Assembly (NCBI GenBank): GCA_014904845.1
Contig: MU119741.1
Coordinates: 1-22,476, forward strand
DNA length: 22,476 bases
Direction: 5' to 3'
Source: Acephala macrosclerotiorum
Taxonomy: Eukaryota; Ascomycota; Leotiomycetes; Helotiales; Mollisiaceae
The notes below the pieces were generated by a model. That model was given only the letters and a program-made list of their open reading frames with translations. It searched no databases and was not told where the DNA came from. The number at the start of each line of letters is the position of its first letter. Within the stretch, counting starts at the first letter, position 1. Position numbers and translations under genes: made by a program. This document shows positions 11,445-19,248 of this stretch, one piece after another.

Positions 11445-11690
11445 AAGATGACCTTCGACGAGTACAACTCAGTTATGGAAGGCAAAGTCCGAGGAGCTTG
11501 GAACTTCCACAACGCCCTCAAGGACCAGCCCCTCGACTTCTTCGTCGCCATCTCATCTGCCGCCGGAGCCGTAGGCAACAGAGGTCAAGCCGCTTATTCT
11601 ACGCTAACACCTTCTTCAATGGCTTCGTTCAATACCGCCTTGCTCGTAGTCTCCAAGGTTAAAACAATAGTTTCTTTGAAGCCCTTAAAA

Positions 11691-12174
11691 TCTGTTAATT
11701 TTACGCCAGTTCCTCGGCAAAGTGGTTGCGTCATGCGGGGGAGTCCGCGACTTGAACATCGAGGAGCTTTAAGTTCAATATCATAGCTTAGTAGCTACAA
11801 AGTGGTCGATCCAACACGCGTTCATGCGAGCCTATTCTAGTTAAGCTTTTCTTCCTAACCTAATATGAACTTAGCAGACGTCCGAGAAGATTCCTGCCAT
11901 GCGGTCTCTAGCTTCAAGGCTGTGATCGACCCAATTTCCCCTCAAAAGCGCCTGAAGATCTTCAAACTTCCCAAAGAAGTCGTCATGAAGTCACCTAGTG
12001 GTTGAGAGCTATGCTCAAATACCAAGAGGTCAGAGAGAGTCAACTTCATTGACAGAGTTCTCGCAAAACCGTCCGCCTCCGCGCCGAAGTTTTACTACTT
12101 TCTTTCGTCTCCGTATCTTTGTAGAATATCAAGTTTGTGCTCCTAAGCAAGAACGAGACGCTCTTCGTCACATA
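11691..12174. other. Stretch between PKS remnant and secreted-protein remnant, no gene recognised
   Basis: After the KR frame ends (YRLAR, about 11650) the sequence no longer resembles a PKS and no ACP motif (a Gly-Asp-Ser-Leu type phosphopantetheine site) is present in any frame. A short plus-strand frame around 11905-12000 (reading KRLKIFKLPKEVVMK) looks coding-like but could not be assigned. It could be a trace of a neighbouring gene. Confidence 0.4.
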
Positions 12175-12697
12175 ATGTTGTCCTACACCCCTCTTTCCAC
12201 AGTATTGCTTATGTTGTCTTCAGTCGCACTCACCTCAGCAAATTCAACATCCCCATCAACCTGCAAACCCATCTCAACCACGCCTTCCTCTCCTCAAAAT
12301 TGTGCAGCAGCAACCATCCTCACTTCTGGAATAGCCCTCAATATTGCCGACCAGCAACACGGACAATCTACACTCCCCACAATCTCCTCTCTGCTACCCG
12401 CCTCACCACGCATCGCCTGCCATTTTCGCAGTCGCAAAATCCAACCTCCTGTCCTTCATCAACAACGGTATCACGATCCGTCAAGCGAATCAATTCATAC
12501 CTCCTCCTGGGAATCTGACAACGGCTGTGCTGGCAATTGTTGCAAATGCGCAGTTGGAGTAATTAGGCTTGACGTTGAATATGACAGGGACGAGGTGTGC
12601 GGACGAGGCGATGGTCAGTATGCTGACGGACTTCAAAAATGGGATTGCGCGGAATGAGAAGAATATGATTGCAGTGAATGACTCGAGAATGGAATGA
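12175..12697 (+). pseudogene. Broken gene for a small secreted protein of unknown function
   Basis: ATG 12175 begins a signal peptide: a short N-terminus, the hydrophobic core LSTVLLMLSSVAL, then an SA-type cleavage region near residue 22, followed by a Ser/Thr/Pro-rich stretch with two Cys. The mature part starts in this frame (ILTSGIALNIADQQ) and continues in the next frame (NLLSFINNGITIRQANQ, then NMTGTRC and FKNGIARNEKN) to a TGA at 12695. The frame change lies around 12400-12425. An in-frame TAA at 12560 cuts the second part and could derive from a CAA Gln codon. The joined length of about 170 residues would suit a fungal small secreted protein, probably exported. I recognise the general type but no named family. 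Function, and any link to the PKS, are unknown. Confidence 0.5.
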
Positions 12698-12830
12698 AAA
12701 GCGACTGGGCTGATAGGAAGTAGACTACACAGGGACGTAAGGTGCTAATCAGATGATGTCTTGATATGTCAAGTGATCAAGTCGAGAAGGATTCAAGATT
12801 GCAAAACATCTATTCCAACACGCTTGAGAT

Positions 12831-12836
12831 AATAAA
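12831..12836 (+). terminator. Possible polyadenylation signal (AATAAA)
   Basis: An AATAAA lies about 135 bp after the stop codon of the small secreted-protein remnant, a reasonable distance for a fungal 3' end. The hexamer is common by chance, so this is tentative. Confidence 0.25.
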
Positions 12837-13484
12837 GGAATCATAAAGTGGCAAACCTACCTCGAGACGTGAGATGACAATGAAACCCTTCTTGACAGCA
12901 AGCGTCTCACACTAAAAGTCCAGTCTGTATCTTGTAGGATGCATTTGAAAGAATCTTGGAAGACAGCTTCGACCACGAAACTTGCTCACTTGCTGCAGTC
13001 CTACTTCCTAGAACGGCGGCTGACTATGACCATCCGGTTCGTCCCTAATCTTTGTCTAATCGATGTCGGAACTTGTCCTTGAGTGAAAAGAAATGACGCG
13101 AAGTATCGTTTTATACTTGTAACAGGTCACTTGAAAGGCACCTGCTTGCTTTCAAATGACAGCTTGAAAGATTCATTGTTACTTCTCATTTGCAAAAACG
13201 GAACAGACAAGCGGAACCCTGCTTCTTTGCAACTTATAATAATGAGACGATAGCACATTTGCAGGCTCACCAACTCGGATAGAAATGGAATCGGAAGGAG
13301 AAGAGATGGTTTTCTTGAGTTGGAGAACGCTCCTTCTCAACTCTGAAGCAAACCAATTGGCACTAACTAGCCCGAGAAGCAGCCCCCCTCAAATTGATTT
13401 TTCATCCACCAAATCTTTCTTCTTTCATTTTCCTCTTTACGCTAGACACCGACGACCTGCTCGTCTCGACAAGAGATATCCCGA
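12837..13484. other. Intergenic stretch, nothing recognised
   Basis: No ATG-led frame of convincing length, RNA gene or repeat was found on either strand. Its distal part should carry the 3' untranslated region of the minus-strand gene that ends at 13485. Plus-strand frames from about 13285 overlap that gene and are treated as its shadows. Confidence 0.4.
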
Positions 13485-14381
13485 TCATAACTTTGGTTTG
13501 GCTTTCCAGTCCTCAACCTTGCTTGCTGCTTCCAATTCATCCTCGACTTCCTCGAATTTGCCATCCCCCGTGTATTCATCTTTGGTACTCTCTTCTTTGC
13601 GAGTCAAATTTGCTCCTTCCACGTTCGCTTCGACTTGCGCGTCTGTTGATTCCGCCCCTGCCTCGGCTTCGTGTCTGTCCTTGACTCCTTCCTGTTTCTC
13701 GACATACAGCTTTACGAGCGCACCAATTCCCTTTTCACCCTTCTTGTGACCAGCCCTGCCTTCTCCCGCGCTTCCACTCTGCAAGTACGCATACGCGCCT
13801 TCTTCAACCGCATCCCAAATAACGGCTTGGATCACGGTCTCAGTCCCCTCTCCAAATCCGCAGATCCACATTGCCGGCGATGATGTGGTCGAGAAGATCG
13901 AGGCAAGACAGCCACCAATGATCCACAACACTTCAAGGCCGTGCTTTTGAACCCAAGGGCGCACTTCTTCGCTCATCTGAGACAAACTCAATGCGACATA
14001 CTCGAGCCTGGCCTTTAGGTCCTCACAGCCCAGCCCCTCCAACGCCACAATCTGATCCTTCAATTTCGTTTGAACCCATTCCTCGACTTTTGGCGGCACG
14101 ACAACACCAGGTACAGACACAGTTGTCAAATTCCATTTATTGTCTTGGATGCGAGCGATTGTCGATGTGGGGAGTTTGAAAAACGCGGAGCTCAGGGCAG
14201 TCAAGCCTGAGGACAGTTGAGGACCGAGCGATCCGGGACTCTTGTTGGTGTTGAACACATCCCTCAATTCTCGGAGGTGTGGGGTAACTTTCACGAGCAG
14301 TTGTGTGTTGAGGTCCGATGTTATGGATGGATATGATCGTCTCTGTGGGCCTATTGATGTTCCTGGCCTCCAACGTGGCAT
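13485..14381 (-). CDS. Hypothetical protein, possible IFI6/IFI27 (ISG12)-like membrane protein
   Basis: This is an unbroken 298-codon frame with no intron, the longest ATG-led intact ORF between the PKS and the second A+T block. An upstream in-frame TGA shortly before the ATG at 14381 supports this start. Residues 1-150 are soluble, mixed alpha-type sequence with two Trp-containing conserved-looking segments (VEEWVQTKLKD and VRPWVQKHGLEVLW). Residues 149-175 are hydrophobic and could cross or enter a membrane (VLWIIGGCLASIF). Residues 174-208 (CGFGEGTE...GAYAYLQSGSAGEG) recall the GFG...LQSAGAGG pattern of the IFI6/27 family, but several glycines of that family are absent. Residues 230-298 form a strongly acidic, Lys/Glu-rich tail that is probably disordered. 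Mitochondrial or endomembrane location is known for this family in animals and is only an inference here. It may equally be an unrelated fungus-specific protein. Confidence 0.55.
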   Translation of the reverse strand: MPRWRPGTSIGPQRRSYPSITSDLNTQLLVKVTPHLRELRDVFNTNKSPGSLGPQLSSGLTALSSAFFKLPTSTIARIQDNKWNLTTVSVPGVVVPPKVEEWVQTKLKDQIVALEGLGCEDLKARLEYVALSLSQMSEEVRPWVQKHGLEVLWIIGGCLASIFSTTSSPAMWICGFGEGTETVIQAVIWDAVEEGAYAYLQSGSAGEGRAGHKKGEKGIGALVKLYVEKQEGVKDRHEAEAGAESTDAQVEANVEGANLTRKEESTKDEYTGDGKFEEVEDELEAASKVEDWKAKPKL

Positions 14382-15302
14382 CGCGGTTTGTGAACGAACG
14401 TCTGGCCTTCACCGCTGCTCCTGATACTAACTGACTCGACTGGCCTGCCTTCTCGATTAACGCAATGTACAGAAGACAGATATAAACAAGAAGGAAGAAC
14501 ACACGAAACGAGAAAACGATGATGGGAAAGCAGAGAACAGAATTGAAAGCACGAGGTGACGTTGTCAACACACAAGTGAGACATCACCAGCCCCCCCGTC
14601 ACCGCCTTCGCCTCCAGGCGCCTGGGCCTATCTCTTCGTCCATTCACGTCTTGCAGCCGCAGTACCACGCATATATTCGCCGGATCTGCGAGCGGGACGC
14701 TGAAAGAACAACCCTATTCGCGATGTTCGAAGCCCAATAGTCCAATTGTCTAGCAGTCTTCGTGGCTGCCTGTCAGTGGCTTCGCTTGTGGGCCAGACCC
14801 AATTTCCAGCGCAAGTGCGGGGTAATCTTCAGCACTCCATCGCTAAGCCCCAGCGTGTCACCAGCAAGGTTTCAAGGGGCCAATCGCTATATTTACACCT
14901 AACTCTCTGTGCCATCTTGCACTGCACCTGAAGCTGAGGCTCACCAGTGGCAAACCTCGATCGTTTCCTCATCTCTTCCTACGAATATTAAATCAAAGCA
15001 GCAGCTACCAAAACACTCCAAACATAACCCAGAGACCTATATGGCCATATATGTGGAACAATGTGCAGCAAATCTCTGCTTTGGGGAACAATCTTGGCCC
15101 GGGCGGATGACCCTTTTCAGCATTTATTTTGTTTCCTTATCCTCAGTTGAAAGCCCAGTACCGTTGTCATCTGATCTTTCCACTGTCAACTTGTTGCTTA
15201 GCCATATCATTGTCATTTCTCCATTACTGCGCAAATTGCGAAGGCCAGGCTGAGAACAGATAGAAACCTCTTTCAATCACCCTCTTCTCCATTTTATCAT
15301 CA
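14382..15302. other. Upstream region of the 298-aa gene, no gene recognised
   Basis: This stretch should contain the promoter of the minus-strand 298-aa gene. A 144-codon minus-strand frame (14137-14571) overlaps that gene and has a hydrophobic N-terminus, but its C-terminal half is antisense-frame low-complexity sequence, so it is taken as a shadow. Short plus-strand frames up to 114 codons (14909-15253) carry no recognisable motif. No tRNA or other RNA gene was seen. Confidence 0.4.
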
Positions 15303-15400
15303 CGAACAACCAGTGTGTTAAATGATTACATTACATTACATTATCCCCTCTTAATCATAATGTAATCACAAGAAAATTCTGCTAATCATAATGCAAAAAC

Positions 15401-15458
15401 GCAGATTATAATGCAGGATGATTATGTGATTTGTATGTAATAATGCATTATAATCTGC
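15401..15458. repeat. 15-bp perfect inverted repeat within the MITE
   Basis: GCAGATTATAATGCA at 15401-15415 is the exact reverse complement of 15444-15458, with a 28-base spacer. It belongs to the internal repeat structure of the MITE. Confidence 0.85.
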
Positions 15459-15485
15459 ATTTTTTGAAAACATATAATTATAATG

Positions 15486-15535
15486 TAATGCAGCTAATGC
15501 ATTATAATCATGATTATAATGCATTATCTGCATTA
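15486..15535. repeat. 50-bp near-perfect palindrome within the MITE
   Basis: The sequence reads as its own reverse complement about a centre between 15510 and 15511. The inner 32 bases are perfect, one pair mismatches (15494/15527), and five further pairs match each side except for that. It could form a long hairpin or cruciform with essentially no loop. Confidence 0.9.
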
Positions 15536-15558
15536 TTTTTTGTCACGCTGCGAACAAC

Positions 15559-18300
15559 GCTTCTGGCAGCGCTTCCCCAAATGCCAGCACGCATATGCAA
15601 CAACTCCCAGCCCAATTTCCTTGGGAGAGAATAGTTTGAGGTGCCCAGGGAGTTATTTATAGCCTAAAGGAAGTTGTGCGTGTGTGAATCTAGATGAGTC
15701 GCGGTGCTAAGGTGAAAGTTCGTTTATGTTCTCGTGCTTGAAAGAAAGCAGCTATGAAGTTGGGATGGACAGGTGAATCCTCATTGTGTTACTGTATTGG
15801 AAGTGAATATACCAGGAAACACGAGCTCCTGTAAGACCATCCAAAAGTGAGTGCAGTACATCCGTGATAGCAAAGCTCTCGGAACCCCTGAGTTTCTCTC
15901 CTACTTAGTCTAGAGCTCAGAAAGTAAAGAAGAAAAACTGGTAAATAGACAACTCAAACTTCAAAGCGTTGGTAGCACTTTGTGGCATTGATTCGGAAGG
16001 GAGGGGGGTCATGCGAACTTGAAAGCTTCAACTAAAACCCCGCATTTGGACAACGTATTCAACTTCCCATGCTTCGCAAATTTCTTGCTCAAGGTTGCCA
16101 GCCTAGCTCGTCAATGGTTAAGCCCGGCTATTTTCAATCTCTTGGCCCTGTCCAGGCGTTACTCGAGCTCGGTTGAACCAGTTTTCAGTTCCTGAGCAGA
16201 AGATTATTGCTTAGAAAGTCTAGGCAAGACTGAAAAATGAAAGAGCTGTGTACTCACCTCATCTTGAGAGTCGAAATTTATTGGTCTGGAATTCACGGAT
16301 GACAAAGTTGTCGAGATTGCCCAAGGAACTTCAAGAGTGAGGATCGAGTAGAGAGTTCATGCCTCGGAAGGACTTATACTCAAGGACTTGCAGACTTGAA
16401 ATATGCCAAACTAACGCAGCACGGCACTGATAAAGAGCAGACACTAATTGCATAGGTCGTGTTCAAATTGCACGACCTAGATTCTAGTGTAAGTCCTAAA
16501 GAGGATTTGCGGCTTTTGGTATGAAGTTCATAATCCAATGAAAATGAGCAGGCAGGAACCCTTGAACGCTAACCTGGCCATAGGAGCCACTGCTCCATAT
16601 TGCGAATTCTCACTGAAGGTATTCATTCACCCGAGCTCGTCCCTAAAGTCGCTGAAGAATCGAAGTTGATGCCTAGCACGTGATCATGCCCTCGAGCTTA
16701 AGACTGAGAACGAGAACTGCGTATCCTGTACGGGAAGTTCATCCTATAAAAGAGGTAGTCGAGCCTAAATGAAATTTAAGAACGCCTCGACCAAGAAGAG
16801 GCGAAAAACCATGTTTCGGGAAGGGCAAGGAAGTAGAGAGCCTGGGAACCGGTCCGTGGATAACTTTCTTGCAGACGGGGCTTTGAGTTCAGCTCAATTG
16901 CCTCCTCCGCGAGCCGGAGTTCTCAAGCTAGGATCAAGGTATCATCCAAAAGCTTAAGTCTTGTTGACAACAAGTTCTCAAACGACAACAGCAAAACCCA
17001 AATTTCAAGCTGAAACATTATCAAGCAAGGGGGCATCAACTTCAGCCTTCCGAAGCTTTGTGAAATGTCTCAAAGACAAATGATCGAACAGCTTCAACAG
17101 AATTTAATTTCAGGGACTCCGTCCACGGCTTCCCATCGCTTTTGAGCTTGTTAAGCGCTGACTCCGTGACACCAAGCTTAATCGACGAGTGGCTTTATAT
17201 ATAGCTTCAACCCAAGCTCGTTCAATAAACACCCCTAAGAAACGCCTGGCAATCTTGTGAATCATCTTGAGCAAAAGTTTGATCCCTGCTCCTACCCCCC
17301 ACCTTAAAGTAGCGAGACTTCCTTGAGAGAACATCTCTCGAAAAGGCAGCAAGATAACAACTCCAGTCCCTTTAAAACAAAGAACCAGAAAAAGAGAGCA
17401 GCAAAGAGGAAGAAGACATGGAGAATATCTAGCTTAAGTTGGTGGGAAGTTTCCCTAGCTCCCGTCCACCAAACGGGTTGATCGCCGCCTAGTGCTTGAA
17501 GCTATGACTTTGAGCTTCTGCTGAATAGAGGGAGGAAGTGATCATATAAGCCCGTATATCTCGACAGCAATTCAAAGGTGACAACAAATCAAAGCCGGAT
17601 TTCTAAACAGATCTCCTCTCCTCAAAAGCAGAAACTTCTCATCGCACTGAAAAGATTTGCCACAAAGCAGAGCCGCAGAGATATACCATGCAGCTTGGCC
17701 ACCCATTACCGTCATCCCCGTTCCGGGACGCGATGTCGTAGAGCGCCAGTTTCCTGTTAAGAAAGCGTGTGAAGCTCGCTGTATATATAGGAAAATCCGG
17801 TCCTACCTCGACCAGGCCTTGAACGCTATCTGCAATGCCACTATCCTACTACCTGACACAAACACAGCGAGGTGCAAGAATTTAAGGGGTATAAGATGAT
17901 GTGCAAGTCAGCCCTGGAATTGAATTTTCAGGAAACAGAAGTTGATAGTGGTTACGAGGTGGTAGAGGTGAGGAGGGCTGAGGGGATCCCGCTCGGGCGG
18001 CTTAGCTCTGTGTTGGTGGGAAATATTGCTCTCCCACCACACTGTAGTTTTCGCCTAATACTGGGCTCCTGACTTCAAGTCCCATCCCTCGATTGAGGAA
18101 TCAGAGCAATTGGTTTAAAAGATCTAAAAAATTTGACGGCAAAAGAAAAATGACAGCAGCAATGAATTCCAAACGCTGATCAAGCCCCCAATCACCCAAG
18201 CAAGCATTCATCTTCTCTCACTGAGAGCTCCCGAGCACTCGCCCCCAAAAAGTAAACAAGGAAGTCGACCCGCACATCATCCTCGCCAGCACGTGTCAGT
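15559..18300. other. 2.7-kb gene-poor normal-GC region
   Basis: No frame longer than about 80 codons exists and none shows a family motif. Two TATA-like sequences (TATAAAAG at 16745-16752 and TTATATATA near 17192-17200) lie ahead of short frames, but those frames (62 codons from 16769; 58 codons from 17895) are not convincing genes. A possible spliced minus-strand frame around 16180-16360 with a GTGAGT donor lacks a start codon. The region may be decayed sequence or the remains of an unrecognised repeat. No tRNA or rRNA was seen. Confidence 0.45.
16453..16479. repeat. Short perfect hairpin, 9-bp stem
   Basis: TAGGTCGTG and CACGACCTA pair perfectly around a 9-base loop. There is no U-tract after it and no adjacent gene, so its meaning is unclear; it may be chance. 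Confidence 0.4.
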
Positions 18301-18775
18301 TGAGATTTCGTGTTTAGGTGGTATTTGTAAAAAATGCATTGAATCAATATTCGATATTGAAATTAAGTCTTACGCTCGATCGAACATCGATTTATATAAA
18401 TTGTTTTAATTAAATTAATATATTAATAATTTTATTTTATTATTATTATTATTATGAATTTTAATTCGATTTAATATTATATATAATTATTATAATTATA
18501 AAAAAATATTAATTTTAATATAAATAATAATAATAAATTTTATTATAATAAGATTACATTCGTTTTTATATTTAATATTTTCGAAAAAACGTTTTATTAT
18601 TTATACGAGTTTTTAAATATATTATATATTTAAAAAAAAAATCATAAATTTTAATCGAATATACGTTTTATCGAAACTCGAAAATAGAGCAAGCTAATTT
18701 TAATATTATTTTAATTATTATTAACGACTTTAAAATTATTATAACGTATAAAATATAATTAAAATAAGTTAAAAA
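18301..18775. other. Second A+T block, probable RIP-degraded repeat
   Basis: Composition falls to almost pure A+T from about 18310, with an (ATT)n run near 18439-18455, and returns to normal near 18776. Its edges are sharp, as at 4350. No frame or motif survives. The first normal-GC bases after it (TAACCAAGGTCCCAGGG) could be the edge of a less damaged repeat copy, but no partner copy is in the window. Confidence 0.7.
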
Positions 18776-19113
18776 GTAACCAAGGTCCCAGGGATGAGCG
18801 CCGAAAAGACACCGCCTTCTTTCGGCCGAATAAGGGACGGCGATGAAAAGGGTAATAAGCTACGGCGTCGATAGGTCCCGAGTAAACCAGGAGTTCGAGT
18901 AGATGTTAAACCGGATTTTGTATCCCGACTTCTGATAGAATACACTCGAGAATACAAATAGGAGTGAAATTGGTGTCTTCTTCTACAGACCATAGTTATT
19001 CATTAGTACAGTGTTTCCCAACAATGGCTGCCAGCTTGACCATAACAAGAGAAATCATCACGTTAACTCGATGTGAGCAGGATATACAGTAATGAAAAGT
19101 AGTGGCAAGTTAC

Positions 19114-19202
19114 CAGAGCATCCGCAAGCTCGTGTGATGTGTTATCGATCATCTCATAGTATATTTGGGATACGAGAGTACATATCATGGTCGCCGCGAT
19201 GA
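19114..19202 (-). other. Possible downstream exon of the 399-aa gene
   Basis: If an intron at 19203-19256 is removed from the minus strand, the frame continues after residue 397 (...ETEAVKI) through about 30 residues (containing CTLVSQIYYEMIDN and HELADAL) that look coding. It would end either by read-through to a TAA near 19067 or after a second intron (donor GTAACT at 19113, acceptor GGCAG at 19028) with a TAG at 18983-18985. The donor of the first intron (GTTTAT) is weak, so this is tentative. Confidence 0.35.
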
Positions 19203-19208
19203 CTAACC

Positions 19209-19209
<1 letters not shown>

Positions 19210-19242
<33 letters not shown>
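19210..19242. repeat. Homopolymer of 33 A (33 T on the minus strand)
   Basis: An uninterrupted run of 33 A lies seven bases beyond the stop codon of the minus-strand 399-aa ORF. Read on that strand it is a T33 tract followed by GGGTTAG, which could be the pyrimidine tract and acceptor of an intron. On the plus strand it could be a poly(A) tail of a retroposed sequence, but no flanking duplication was found. Confidence 0.9.
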
Positions 19243-19246
<4 letters not shown>

Positions 19247-19248
19247 AG

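Larger units (their letters stand above)
5543..11690 (+). pseudogene. Degenerate highly reducing type I polyketide synthase (KS-AT-DH-pseudoKR-ER-KR)
   Basis: The intact ancestor would have built a reduced polyketide chain in the cytosol. The start is ATG 5543, which leads in frame to the KS N-terminus (MPIAIVG at 5759). Domains in order: KS 5759-6931 with active-site Cys (TACSSS, Cys codon 6322); AT about 7056-8030 (FTGQGAQW); DH about 8285-9230 (NDLEPTWRN); linker and structural pseudoKR about 9240-9960; ER about 10045-11028 (ECSGIV); KR about 11100-11690 (ISSAAG, Tyr in GQAAYS). There is no SAM-binding methyltransferase between DH and ER and no ACP after KR. In-frame stops lie at 5594, 6364, 7764, 8892 and 8949. 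Frameshifts lie near 5783, 6250, 8036, 8585, 8840, 8990, 9574, 9932, 10987 and 11598. The second half of KS is deleted near 6931-6936. AT, ER and KR have lost key residues (see findings). The family is certain; the product and cluster are unknown. The gene cannot encode a working enzyme. Confidence 0.95.
15311..15550. mobile_element. hAT-type MITE, 240 bp, with 8-bp target duplication
   Basis: The element begins CAGTGTGTTAAAT and its other end, read on the opposite strand, begins CAGCGTGACAAAA, an imperfect terminal inverted repeat (9 of 13 matching). Immediately outside both ends is the same 8-base sequence CGAACAAC (15303-15310 and 15551-15558). Eight-base duplications and CAG...CTG ends are typical of hAT transposons. 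The interior is non-coding, very A+T-rich, and built from repeats of TTACA and of TAATGCA/ATTATAATGCA, including a long palindrome. It is too short to encode a transposase and would depend on an autonomous hAT element elsewhere. The perfect target duplication suggests a fairly recent insertion. Confidence 0.75.

Noticed and set aside
13285..13749. 154-codon plus-strand frame rich in Ser, Pro and Phe
   Set aside because: It is mostly antisense to the acidic tail of the 298-aa minus-strand gene, which explains its composition.
14137..14571. 144-codon minus-strand frame with a hydrophobic start
   Set aside because: It overlaps the 298-aa gene in another frame and has no coherent domain. It could at most be a leader exon, for which no splice sites were found.
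16180..16370. Possible two-exon minus-strand mini-gene with a GTGAGT donor and CAG acceptor
   Set aside because: The joined frame is only about 60 codons, begins after a stop without an ATG, and has no recognisable motif.
16745..16957. TATAAAAG followed by a 62-codon frame from ATG 16769
   Set aside because: The start codon is too close to the TATA sequence for normal initiation and the peptide is low-complexity basic sequence.
19011..19024. CAGTGTTTCCCAAC, similar to hAT terminal repeats
   Set aside because: No matching opposite end or 8-bp duplication was found in the window. The bases may instead be exon sequence of the minus-strand gene.
19020..19242. Retroposed element ending in the A33 tract
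   Set aside because: No flanking target-site duplication was found, and the position fits better with an intron pyrimidine tract of the minus-strand gene.
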